A stretch of 64,000 nt of DNA from Muribaculaceae bacterium (lineage in GTDB: Bacteria; Bacillota; Clostridia; Lachnospirales; Lachnospiraceae), in contig JAMPCA010000001.1 in NCBI GenBank assembly GCA_023666425.1, positions 132,216 through 196,215 on the forward strand, in the 5' to 3' direction. The first letter of the stretch is position 1. The number at the start of each line of letters is the position of its first letter. Both the position numbers and the translations under genes were made by a program. Below, piece after piece: positions 52,898 through 61,338 of this stretch. Under the pieces are notes generated by a model. That model saw only the letters and a program-made list of their open reading frames with translations. It made no database searches and was not told the DNA's origin.

Positions 52898-54019
52898 TCA
52901 AAACGCTTCTTCTGTAAAATGCACGCTCTGCGCCATTCGGACGGCTTCCTCCCTTGAAAAAAGACCTGCATCCAAAAAGAAGATATACTCCTGCGCGGAA
53001 TCCTCCTTCGCCATATAAATAAACCAGTAATACCCGCCCGCGATATCCTTTGCAACGTTAAGCTCCTCAAGCTCCACAGCGGTAAAACGGTCAATGCTCC
53101 ACTTTTGTATGGCTGCAATACATTCACAGCCATCAATCGGTTCCAGACCGGAAACGGGGGCTGCATGATTGTCATGCGCATAGTCTGCCTCTACAATCAC
53201 TCCGTCGGATAGTATGGTTTTTCTATCCTCCCCCGCGCCCCAGTAGATTCCACCCGGGCTGAGTCTGTATGCAGGCACATCTTTCCCATGAGGCGGTTCC
53301 TCATAATCTCCCGTAAACAGATAGCCATCACCCGGGCCAAACATATAGGGAGAATGCTCGCCAATTTCCAGAGACCGGGGCAGCTCCACGGATAAGTAAC
53401 GCTCAATCGAATTTTCTGCATACTTCTCCTTCGCAGCCTGCCAGATTTCCTCATAAATACTGAAATTCACTAACTCCCCCGTTTCACTTGTATAGGACTC
53501 TGTCCTTTTGTCAGCCTGCAGGGATACTGTGCCATAATTCACTCCGGCCGCAACATAGTATTTTGTTTCCTCATATTCCGCCTCATGTAAAAAGAGGAGG
53601 TATTCATCGCCAGCAATCATTTTGTTATAGCCGCTCACATGATAAACGACATCTGCCTCTTCATCATACGCCTCATTTTCCAGAATGGTTATAGCAGCCC
53701 CCTCCTGAATATCTTCGTCCTCTTTCTTTTTGTATATGTCCGTAACCCAAAAATCGGAAAAGCAGTATGCGCTTATAACCAGTCCGTTTTCTCTTTGAAT
53801 CTCATTTTCTTCCTTGTCCAGCCGTATTCCCCGCACAATCAAATCACTGTCCTCTTCCATTTGCTCCAGAGAATCATATGACAGCGTTTTTGCAGATATA
53901 TAATCGTGCTTCGTTTCCTCTTCCCCGCACCCACACAAAGCAGCAGCCATCAGCAGCCCCATACAAATAAAAATCAATTGCTTTTTTCCATTCGCTCCAT
54001 ACTTCCTGACTGTCCTCAT
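52898..54019 (-). CDS. Lipoprotein of the ABC cassette (373 residues)
   Basis: From ATG 54019 (GGAGGG, 7 nt). The lipoprotein signal has lipobox LCGC (in MGLLMAAALCGCGEEE), followed by an extracellular domain with YDSLEQMEEDSDLIVRGIRL, a beta-sandwich-like metallo- or cargo-binding look, and GDEYLLFLHEAEYEETKYYVAAG. No named domain is recognised. It is the last gene of the cassette, 34 nt after the ATPase stop. An immunity, sensor or chaperone role outside the membrane is possible but not shown. Confidence 0.75.
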   Translation of the reverse strand: MRTVRKYGANGKKQLIFICMGLLMAAALCGCGEEETKHDYISAKTLSYDSLEQMEEDSDLIVRGIRLDKEENEIQRENGLVISAYCFSDFWVTDIYKKKEDEDIQEGAAITILENEAYDEEADVVYHVSGYNKMIAGDEYLLFLHEAEYEETKYYVAAGVNYGTVSLQADKRTESYTSETGELVNFSIYEEIWQAAKEKYAENSIERYLSVELPRSLEIGEHSPYMFGPGDGYLFTGDYEEPPHGKDVPAYRLSPGGIYWGAGEDRKTILSDGVIVEADYAHDNHAAPVSGLEPIDGCECIAAIQKWSIDRFTAVELEELNVAKDIAGGYYWFIYMAKEDSAQEYIFFLDAGLFSREEAVRMAQSVHFTEEAF

Positions 54020-54053
54020 AAATAGTCCCTCCATAAAATCCGCTTCTTACCGC

Positions 54054-54920
54054 CTACCCATAATACAAGTACACCTCTTCCAGATTCGGGCGCACCGTCT
54101 CCACCTCTCCCCGGCCGGGTCTCTCATCCGACACGATCCTGAGACAGCTTTTCTCCTCCTCCAGCATCACATTCGCAATACGGTATCCCTCCTCCTCGTA
54201 CCACTTCCGTCCTTTTGCGTCCGTCCGCACCTCAAACACCTTTCCCGCCAGTTCCCCGGTCAGAGCCTGCGGCGCCCCGGCTTTCACAATACGCCCCTTT
54301 TTCAAAACCAGTATTTCCTTTGCGATATATTCCACATCCGATACCACATGAGTGGCAAGGATCACTATTTTGTCCTTAGAAATCTCACTGATAAAATTGC
54401 GGATATGGATGCGCTCCTTCGGATCAAGCCCGGCCGTCGGCTCGTCCAAAACCAGCAGCTTAGGATCTCCCAGCAACGCCTGCGCAATTAAGATTCGCTG
54501 CTTCATTCCCCCCGAATAGGTCTTAAGCTTATCAAAGCGCTCCTTCTGCAGATGCACGATTTCAAACAGCTCTCCAATCTGCTCCGCCGCCGCCTTTCTC
54601 TTTAGCCCCTTGAGTGCCGCCATATACCACAGGAACTGTTCGCCCGTAAAATCATCATACAGATTTTGCTGCTGGGGCATATAACCAAGCCGCGCCCGAA
54701 ACGCCGCACCCAGCGACTGAATGCTCTCCCCATCCCATGTCACCGTACCGGAATCCGGCTTCAGATTGCCCGTAATAATATTCATAAGCGTGCTTTTCCC
54801 TGCTCCGTTTTCTCCCAGAAGCCCGTACACTCCCGGCGAAAAGTCCGCTGTGACCATATCCACCGCAGGCGGCTGGCGCTTCACATATACTTTTTTAATT
54901 TCGTTCAGACCTAATTCCAT
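54054..54920 (-). CDS. ABC transporter ATP-binding protein
   Basis: 288 residues from ATG 54920 (GAGGG, 6 nt). Walker A GENGAGKST (36-44), Q-loop MPQQQNLYDD, signature YSGGMKQR and Walker B LLVLDEPTAGLD are all complete, and an H-loop ATHVVSD follows. The C-terminal 80 residues form an extra domain typical of bacteriocin-immunity or export (CcmA/BcrA-like) ATPases. It starts 10 nt after the permease stop and forms one transporter with it. Confidence 0.93.
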   Translation of the reverse strand: MELGLNEIKKVYVKRQPPAVDMVTADFSPGVYGLLGENGAGKSTLMNIITGNLKPDSGTVTWDGESIQSLGAAFRARLGYMPQQQNLYDDFTGEQFLWYMAALKGLKRKAAAEQIGELFEIVHLQKERFDKLKTYSGGMKQRILIAQALLGDPKLLVLDEPTAGLDPKERIHIRNFISEISKDKIVILATHVVSDVEYIAKEILVLKKGRIVKAGAPQALTGELAGKVFEVRTDAKGRKWYEEEGYRIANVMLEEEKSCLRIVSDERPGRGEVETVRPNLEEVYLYYG

Positions 54921-54930
54921 CGTTATTCCC

Positions 54931-56970
54931 TCAAGGCTGCAGCCGCAGCAGAAGCTCACTGATATCCGTTCCCAAAATCCAGAAAATCCCGGCCGCACAT
55001 AACACAGCACTGATTCCCACGAGACAGACCGTCAGCTCATTCTTCACCACGCCTGCAAGCTTCATTGTTCCATAAGTAACCGCAGCATAAAACAGAATAC
55101 GGACGCCGACACAAAGACAGATAAAACCACCGAGCGTCAGCCCGCCCTCATAAAGCATGTTAGTAAAATCACACATTTGAATCCCCATGCAGGAAAAGCC
55201 GTCCACTCTCCAGTATTGATATACCGCCGGACTCTCACACATAAGAACGAGAACCGCCGCACCGACTGCTCCGCTTTGAAGCTTTCTTCTTTTCAACGCA
55301 CCTCTGCCGCGGTATGTAGCGGACAACAGCGGCATAAGCCCTTTTTTCTCGTCCATCGAATAAATCCCGCTGACAAATAAAATGCACGCGATCGCGCAGA
55401 TACAGAGCCGGAGAAGTTCCCGGTTTTTATCGCTCCAAATTTCTATATAAAGCACTTCGTCCACCAGATACTGGTCAGACAATTCCCGCTCTCTGCCCTT
55501 TAAGGCCTCCATCTGCATATTCAGCCGCTCCACGGCCGCCTCGTGCATATCCAGCTCATAGCGGAGGCTTTCCTCAATAATCCTTCCCTCCTCTGAGAGA
55601 TTTTCCCCAAGCGCCTCCAGCCGGCTGTAAAGCTTCTGAATATAGGCATTCCGTTCCTCTATATACTCCAGCGTCTCCGGCGTAATTCTTCCATGAATGT
55701 CATTGAGATAGGCGTGGTAATTCATAAGCTCCGCAGATTTGTAGTACTGCACTCCGGCAAAGGAAGCCACACTGTCCACACACCAGAGAAGCAATAGCAG
55801 CGCAAGCCACACACGCTTTTGCTGAATCCAGATTTTTGCACTCTCAAACCACAGCAGGCAGGTATTACGCCAGACCGGGGCAAGCAGCCTTCGGATGTAC
55901 CAGAATACACGCTCAAAAATACTTTGTGTCCGGATTTGGCAGGTCTGGTGAAACACATACATCCCTGTGCCCCATGCCAGAAGCACAAAGATACCTCCAC
56001 ACACTAAGGCGACCGCATTCCGCCCACAGGCATGTCCAAAAATATTGAGATTTCGGTACAGCCCCAGCGTCTTTTGCATATTCCAGCAATAGAACGGGTT
56101 CACCTCCGGGCACAGAAAATATTCCGCCGCCAAAGTTCCGGAAAGAATCAGCATTGCCCAAAGCTCATTCCGGACGCACGCGCCCACCAGAAAAAAGAGA
56201 GCCGACACAACGGCGGCAATCAGCACATGGATGATCAACAGCCATAAAACCGCCTGCCCCACCGTAATACGATAGGCACAGTTCCGAAAAGCCGGAACTG
56301 ACTGCAGCATACGGTCCGTATCTCCAAAACCGTATATCCAGCCGACAAGCAATACTGCCGCAATTCCCTGCAACAGCGCAAAGCAGGCGGCACCAATACA
56401 GCTCACAACAGCCTTTTTGAAGGCCAGAACCGCATGTCCTCCCTTCGTCGCCTTAAGCAGCAGCAGAAGTCCCTTCCCCCGCTCTGCGAAGAACAGCTCA
56501 TAGATCTGCATTGCAAGAAAACAAAGCAGGAAAAAGAGCCCATAGGTATCTCCCGTCAGGGCAAGGATCCCGTAATTATTGCCCTCCTCCAGCGCAATCC
56601 CGGACAGCTTTTCATAGTCCGCACAGGTCTTTTCAAGATTCTCATACACATATGTATCCGCAGAGTAGACCGACAGGCTCTGCAGCTGATCCGCCCTCTC
56701 CCGCATCCCTTCCAAAAAAGCCGGATAATTGGCGATATATGTCTGCTCCTTCTGCTGCTCCTCCTCATAGAAAAATGCTTCCCCGCCTTCTATTTCACCA
56801 TTTAGAAAAGCAAGATACTGCTGCCGGCACTCATGGATATAATAGTACTCCGCCGTGTTTTTTATGTTAATAAACAGCAACAGGCAGCTTCCCAGAAGCA
56901 GGGCGGCAGAGAGAAATATATATCTGCGGCTCTTACATAATTTCAATATTTCATATCTCATAATCTTCAC
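54931..56970 (-). CDS. Large ABC-2-type permease (679 residues)
   Basis: Two halves, each with a hydrophobic N-terminal segment, a long extracytoplasmic helical loop (about 45-130; about 415-525) and four or five membrane segments, suggesting a fused dimer. The repeated start (LKLCKSRRYIFLSAALLLGSCLLL and IWIQQKRVWLALLLLLWCV) supports this. Translation begins at GTG 56970 or ATG 56961; neither has a Shine-Dalgarno site, because the first 32 bp are tandemly duplicated. A preceding GTG (57002) opens a 10-codon copy ending in TAG that overlaps GTG 56970, so reinitiation is likely. Confidence 0.82.
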   Translation of the reverse strand: MKIMRYEILKLCKSRRYIFLSAALLLGSCLLLFINIKNTAEYYYIHECRQQYLAFLNGEIEGGEAFFYEEEQQKEQTYIANYPAFLEGMRERADQLQSLSVYSADTYVYENLEKTCADYEKLSGIALEEGNNYGILALTGDTYGLFFLLCFLAMQIYELFFAERGKGLLLLLKATKGGHAVLAFKKAVVSCIGAACFALLQGIAAVLLVGWIYGFGDTDRMLQSVPAFRNCAYRITVGQAVLWLLIIHVLIAAVVSALFFLVGACVRNELWAMLILSGTLAAEYFLCPEVNPFYCWNMQKTLGLYRNLNIFGHACGRNAVALVCGGIFVLLAWGTGMYVFHQTCQIRTQSIFERVFWYIRRLLAPVWRNTCLLWFESAKIWIQQKRVWLALLLLLWCVDSVASFAGVQYYKSAELMNYHAYLNDIHGRITPETLEYIEERNAYIQKLYSRLEALGENLSEEGRIIEESLRYELDMHEAAVERLNMQMEALKGRERELSDQYLVDEVLYIEIWSDKNRELLRLCICAIACILFVSGIYSMDEKKGLMPLLSATYRGRGALKRRKLQSGAVGAAVLVLMCESPAVYQYWRVDGFSCMGIQMCDFTNMLYEGGLTLGGFICLCVGVRILFYAAVTYGTMKLAGVVKNELTVCLVGISAVLCAAGIFWILGTDISELLLRLQP

Positions 56971-57004
56971 TATTTCAATATTTCATATCTCATAATTTTC
57001 ACTT
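56941..57004 (-). repeat. 32-bp tandem duplication at the permease start
   Basis: 56941-56972 and 56973-57004 differ at two positions only. Each copy encodes M-K-I-M-R-Y-E-I-L-K; the upstream copy terminates with TAG at the junction. Confidence 0.9.
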
Positions 57005-58313
57005 ACAACAGTTTCCTCTCCGAAATGACCGTGGGTTCTAATTCCTTCCCATTCAGACTGCCGATTGCCGATTTGTCATAACGCCGGATCTTCCAGTTTC
57101 CCTCCTTTTTATTGACGGAATAGGCGAAAAAGAACTTTTCATCTCCGATGGATACCGTATGATATGCCGGAGATTCTATCGTAAAGGTGTCCACAAGCTC
57201 TAAATCCCGGTCATATACCCAGTAAGTCTCTGTCACCGTATCATCGTTCATCTGCAGCGCCTGATTCGTGAGATACAGATATGTGCCGTCACTCACAAAC
57301 TGCATTCCATCATCTACAGTCATAAATTCCCTCACATTGCTTCCGTCCAGATCTGCAATATAGTAAGTCACCTCACCTTCAGAAATCTTTCGGTCGCTGC
57401 TCGCAAACACAATGGAATCCTGCCAGAATGTCACCGCCTGAACTCCCTCATACTCCGGCATCCCCGGCGTACTTATCTCATGCAGCTCTCCTGTCACATA
57501 GTTGTATGCATAAAATTTTACATACTCGTAATCATCAGCATTTTCTTCTGTAATAACATCCAAATCCAGCGTCCTGGCTCCATAGGTTCCAAAATATATA
57601 TAGCTTCCATATGCGGTGATATGCTGTCCTAAAAAAGAGACCATTATTGTCTTATTATCCTCTTCCTCCGCAAAGATGGTCTCCGGCTCCCGGTTGCCTG
57701 AGACTGGAAATCTTTTTATCGAATGTTCCTCTTCATATACCTTTTCTCCAGATTCATCCGTATATGATATATAAGACTGTTCGGAATAATAGCAGTATCC
57801 CCTATGTATGCACCAGCCGTACAAATATTCATCTCCGAAATTGTAAAGCATCTCACGCCCGCTTCCATCCTCCCGTATCCTATACAATATACTACAGTCA
57901 TCGCCAAAATTCTGCGTGAGAAAATATAAATAGCCGTCCGAATACTCAAGTCCGGTGTTCATAGAGCTTACTTCAGGATAATCGTCCGCGAACTGTACAT
58001 TTTCTTGCTGCCAGCCAGTAAATGCGTTACAAGTAATCCGCCTGTTCCTCTCCGGATCATTATCATGCATACAGTCCACCCTATTGCATAGCGGAACGAC
58101 CTGCCCGGATGCATCATCATAATAGTATATAAAATTGTCATAAAACAGAAAGTATCCGCTCTCCCCTTTTGCCTGCGTTCCCTTTGTGTTGTATGCATAC
58201 TCGTAAAAATACTGGTTGTCCGTCCCCCAGTGATAGGTATTATCCTCCTCTGTATTTCCGCAGGAGGTCAGAAACAGGCACAGTATTCCTGCATAACACA
58301 GCAGCTTCTTCAT
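57003..58313 (-). CDS. DUF5050-like beta-propeller lipoprotein
   Basis: 436 residues. The signal ends at lipobox TSC (Cys18 in LFLTSCGNTEE). The exported part has repeated blade-like strands: GYFLFYDNFIYYYDDASGQVVPLCNRVDC, GYLYFLTQNFGDDCSILYRIREDG, SYIYFGTYGARTLDLDV, YYIADLDGSNVREFMTVDD and TYLYLTNQALQMND. These resemble DUF5050-type propellers in clostridial surface proteins. It lies between the two small secreted proteins and the permease; its stop abuts the duplicated permease start. It may serve as receptor or partner of the small proteins (inference). Confidence 0.8.
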   Translation of the reverse strand: MKKLLCYAGILCLFLTSCGNTEEDNTYHWGTDNQYFYEYAYNTKGTQAKGESGYFLFYDNFIYYYDDASGQVVPLCNRVDCMHDNDPERNRRITCNAFTGWQQENVQFADDYPEVSSMNTGLEYSDGYLYFLTQNFGDDCSILYRIREDGSGREMLYNFGDEYLYGWCIHRGYCYYSEQSYISYTDESGEKVYEEEHSIKRFPVSGNREPETIFAEEEDNKTIMVSFLGQHITAYGSYIYFGTYGARTLDLDVITEENADDYEYVKFYAYNYVTGELHEISTPGMPEYEGVQAVTFWQDSIVFASSDRKISEGEVTYYIADLDGSNVREFMTVDDGMQFVSDGTYLYLTNQALQMNDDTVTETYWVYDRDLELVDTFTIESPAYHTVSIGDEKFFFAYSVNKKEGNWKIRRYDKSAIGSLNGKELEPTVISERKLL

Positions 58314-58373
58314 TCTTTCTCATCTCCTCCAAAGGCGGGAGCTTCTAAAATAGAAGCCCCCTGATATCTGCAC

Positions 58374-58790
58374 TCATTCAGCTAATGCACCTTCGTCTAC
58401 AGTTCCCACGGAGCTGGTTCCCGTCCATGTCGTCCCCTGCTCACTTATAATTCTATGGTCGCCTTTGCCTCCTATAACCAGTGCATTAGATCCCTTCACA
58501 GACGCCGTAGCGGATACGCCTCCTATTGTTGCTGTTTTCCAGCCGCTATTACGCTTGTATGTTGCACTGTCTCTCACATAATATACCGTCGCCTGCACCG
58601 CAATTTCTCTCGCCTTCTTCGAAAAAGAAGTAACTGCAGTTGCAGACGTCGAATTGGTGGTAACACTGTAGGAAACCGTTGTACCATTAAAGGAATCTGT
58701 GTCCGCAAAGGCCTGCATATGACTCCCTGCTGCTAACACGATACTACATGCTGCCACACACGCTAATAACTTTTTACCTAACTTGTTCAT
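58374..58790 (-). CDS. Small secreted beta-rich protein A
   Basis: 138 residues from ATG 58790 (AAGGAGG, 8 nt). Signal peptide MNKLGKKLLACVAACSIVLA with cleavage near AFAD. The mature about 107 residues are Ser/Thr/Gly/Val-rich and cysteine-free (TSATAVTSFSKKAREIAVQ, SGWKTATIGGVSATASVKG, GKGDHRIISEQGTTWTG). It is about 70% identical, without gaps, to the mature part of protein B (my own alignment). Such size, export and ABC neighbours resemble bacteriocin-like loci such as lactococcin 972, but the sequence is not a clear match to that family. Confidence 0.75.
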   Translation of the reverse strand: MNKLGKKLLACVAACSIVLAAGSHMQAFADTDSFNGTTVSYSVTTNSTSATAVTSFSKKAREIAVQATVYYVRDSATYKRNSGWKTATIGGVSATASVKGSNALVIGGKGDHRIISEQGTTWTGTSSVGTVDEGALAE

Positions 58791-58902
58791 AAAAATAAGC
58801 CTCCTTGTACTTTTCTTTTCATGGCCAGTCAACGACTTATGTATACTACATTACTCGTCCCTCCTTCCTCTATATTTTCATCATTGACTCGCCGTGTTTT
58901 GA

Positions 58903-58931
58903 ATCATACATCCATTTATAATCTTTTTCAA
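58903..58931 (-). promoter_or_regulatory. Promoter of secreted protein A
   Basis: On the minus strand TTGAAA (58931-58926), 17 nt, TATGAT (58908-58903), preceded by TGACTAC, the same upstream block as at protein B. Confidence 0.7.
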
Positions 58932-58998
58932 GTAGTCAAATAGCGTATGGCAAAACTCGTCTAAAACTGGCAAAAAACCGCGTTTAAAATTGCCATTT

Positions 58999-59412
58999 TT
59001 ATTCGAATATTGCCGTTTCCTCTACGGTTCCCACATAACTGGTTCCCGACCATGTCGTCCCCTGCCTGCTTATGATTCTATGCTCGCCTTTCCCGCCTAT
59101 CGTTATCGCCTTACGTCCCTTCGCGGCTGCCGTAGCGGATATACCTCCTATCGTTGCTGTTTTCCAGCCGCTGATGCGCTGGTATGTAGTTCCCTCCCGC
59201 TTGTAATATACCGTCGCTTGCACGCTAATCTCTTCGGCCGGCTTTGAAAAAGAGGTAACAGCGGTTGCTGATACCGAATCTATGGTTACGCTATAGCCAA
59301 CCGGTGAACCATTAAAAAAATCCGAGTCTGCCAGAAGCTGCGTATCACTTCCTGCCAGCACCATGCCGCACACCGTTACACACACCAACAGCTTTTTAAT
59401 TGCATTCTTCAT
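58999..59412 (-). CDS. Small secreted beta-rich protein B
   Basis: 137 residues. Signal peptide MKNAIKKLLVCVTVCGMVLA with cleavage near LLAD. The mature domain is parallel to protein A throughout (SATAVTSFSKPAEEISVQ, ISGWKTATIGGISATAAAKG, IGGKGEHRIISRQGTTWSG) and also lacks cysteine. It is first in the cassette with its own promoter. The two genes are a tandem duplication that has diverged. No anchor or catalytic motif is seen. Confidence 0.75.
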   Translation of the reverse strand: MKNAIKKLLVCVTVCGMVLAGSDTQLLADSDFFNGSPVGYSVTIDSVSATAVTSFSKPAEEISVQATVYYKREGTTYQRISGWKTATIGGISATAAAKGRKAITIGGKGEHRIISRQGTTWSGTSYVGTVEETAIFE

Positions 59413-59456
59413 AGAAATAATTCCTCCTTCCCACTTTCATATCTGCTCTTTCGTCT

Positions 59457-59485
59457 ATTATATACCCATAAGCAAGTCTTTTCAA
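59457..59485 (-). promoter_or_regulatory. Promoter of secreted protein B
   Basis: On the minus strand TTGAAA (59485-59480), 17 nt, TATAAT (59462-59457), with TGACTAC directly upstream of the -35. Confidence 0.75.
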
Positions 59486-59532
59486 GTAGTCATTTTGCCG
59501 CAATCTGTTCAAATTTTCCCTATATATAACAA

Positions 59533-59556
59533 GAGAGCCGGATTACTCCGGCTCTC
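59533..59556 (-). terminator. Terminator of the glycoside operon
   Basis: GAGAGCCGGA-TTAC-TCCGGCTCTC, a 10-bp stem followed on the minus strand by TTGTTATATAT. It closes the GH3-symporter operon before the secreted-protein cassette. Confidence 0.8.
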
Positions 59557-59631
59557 CCAAGTATGCATCCGCAAATACATACCCCAATTCCTATTTAGTA
59601 CTATACAACAAGCAACATAAAAATACAAGTT

Positions 59632-61338
59632 TTACCGCTTTGCCTCTTTCTTCACCCGCTTCGCCTCAGCCTTTGCTAAATATTTTGCATTCTCTTCTTC
59701 AAAATCCAATCCCTTTTTACGGCAGTATTCTTTTAAATCGGCAATGCGGTTTTCTTCATGTTCTCTCGCCGCCTGTTCTTTTTCACGCCGCTCCCGCTCT
59801 TCCGGCTCCACCCATTCCTCTCCGCGGGCTAGCACAGCTTCCTTACGACGCCTTTCCAGTTCCAAATTGATTTCCGGCAAATGCTTCTCCACGTCCATAA
59901 AAGGCAGAAGAACCAGATAGACAACCGCCAGAATGATATCAAATAAGTAAAATGCCAGCGTCATAAAACGAATCACATCTGTATTCGGTGTTACCCCTGC
60001 CACATCCACAAATCCCAGCTTTAAAATAGTGGACTCAAAACCGCCCGCAAAGGGGGCATAAATACCTGCCTGAATCGCCGTAATAATGGAAACTCCCAGC
60101 AGACCCTCCAGCCGCAGTCCCGACTTAAACTCTACACTGTCAAAGGCAAAACACAGCAATGTGGCCGTGACATAGGCATTGGGCAGCATTCCCGTCTGCC
60201 GCAGAAATCCGGCGATCATGGCAATCGTGACGTTGCCAGGAAATAACCAGCCTATAATGCTCCCCAATAAAACCATGGAAAAACCGGCTATGGAAATATT
60301 TTTAATACCAAACTTTTTGGCAAGCGGGTAGATTACAATGGCTCCCAGCCCCAACGGGATTCCCGTGATAACCTGATAAAGAGTGAACATCAGGGGATTC
60401 CTGTCGCCGCCCAGCAGGAACTTGACATAAAAGTACTGGACATTGCCGCCTTTGAAATTATCCACAATACCGCCGACGGTCATAAGAATCATAAAAATAA
60501 CATAGTACTTATTCGTCAGCAATGCCTTTATCTGGTCACGCAGGGGAATACGGTTTTCGTTATCTAAACCAACCTCCTGTGCTACATCCTCAATGACACG
60601 CTCCTTGGTATAAAAATACTCCAACAACAGCAGCGGAACAGCTGCAACGGAAAGCACGATCAACAGCTTCGCATATCCGGTGATATCATGCTCCAGCCAC
60701 ATGGGAAGCACTACCATGTTAATCAGCATTCCGATGATCATTCCCGAAATCAGCGTCCACGACATCTGCCGAATAAATTTCACTTTTGTCTTTTCCACCG
60801 GATCACGGGTAATCAGGGAGCATATCGTATCCCGAAACAAGTAAAAGTATGACGAGCCAACCGTATGATAGCAAATGAGCAGAATAAAGAAATAATACCA
60901 GTAGGACTCACCCAGCGTTGTCCCCGGGAACAAAAAGATGAGTCCGCCAATGATAATTGAAATAAAACCAAATATCAAATGCCATGGGCGCATTCTTCCC
61001 TGACGGGACTTTGTATGCTGCATCAGCCAGCCGTTGAAGAGACCTGCGGCAATGGCCAGAAGCTTCGCCACAGTCATAATCACTTCATAGTACCCACCCA
61101 TTTTCTGTACCATGTCCATATTTTCTGTTCCGTACATGGCTCCGGTCTGCTGGGTAAAGAACTTCTCTACCAGAGCAGCAATAGTATTGACTACAAAAAT
61201 AAGCCCCAGTGGACCTATGAGATGTCCTAAAATCAGCTCTTTTGTTGAAATAGAACGGGTTCTTACTTTGGAATCCATAAAAGATTTGTCAAACAGTCCG
61301 CCGCTCAGTAACGTAATGGTTTTATGCTTATCTGCCAT
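59632..61338 (-). CDS. GPH-family sugar:cation symporter (MFS fold)
   Basis: 568 residues with about 12 membrane segments. It has the glycoside-pentoside-hexuronide family look (SRQGRMRPWHLIFG loop after helix 2-3, FRDTICSLITRDPVEKTKVKFIRQ, FDSVEFKSGLRLEG near the end) and an unusually long charged C-terminal tail of about 80 residues (EERERREKEQAAREHEENRIADLK). It takes up a beta-linked glycoside or a related sugar by Na+ or H+ symport. It overlaps the end of the GH3 gene by 11 nt, so import and hydrolysis are coupled. Confidence 0.9.
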   Translation of the reverse strand: MADKHKTITLLSGGLFDKSFMDSKVRTRSISTKELILGHLIGPLGLIFVVNTIAALVEKFFTQQTGAMYGTENMDMVQKMGGYYEVIMTVAKLLAIAAGLFNGWLMQHTKSRQGRMRPWHLIFGFISIIIGGLIFLFPGTTLGESYWYYFFILLICYHTVGSSYFYLFRDTICSLITRDPVEKTKVKFIRQMSWTLISGMIIGMLINMVVLPMWLEHDITGYAKLLIVLSVAAVPLLLLEYFYTKERVIEDVAQEVGLDNENRIPLRDQIKALLTNKYYVIFMILMTVGGIVDNFKGGNVQYFYVKFLLGGDRNPLMFTLYQVITGIPLGLGAIVIYPLAKKFGIKNISIAGFSMVLLGSIIGWLFPGNVTIAMIAGFLRQTGMLPNAYVTATLLCFAFDSVEFKSGLRLEGLLGVSIITAIQAGIYAPFAGGFESTILKLGFVDVAGVTPNTDVIRFMTLAFYLFDIILAVVYLVLLPFMDVEKHLPEINLELERRRKEAVLARGEEWVEPEERERREKEQAAREHEENRIADLKEYCRKKGLDFEEENAKYLAKAEAKRVKKEAKR

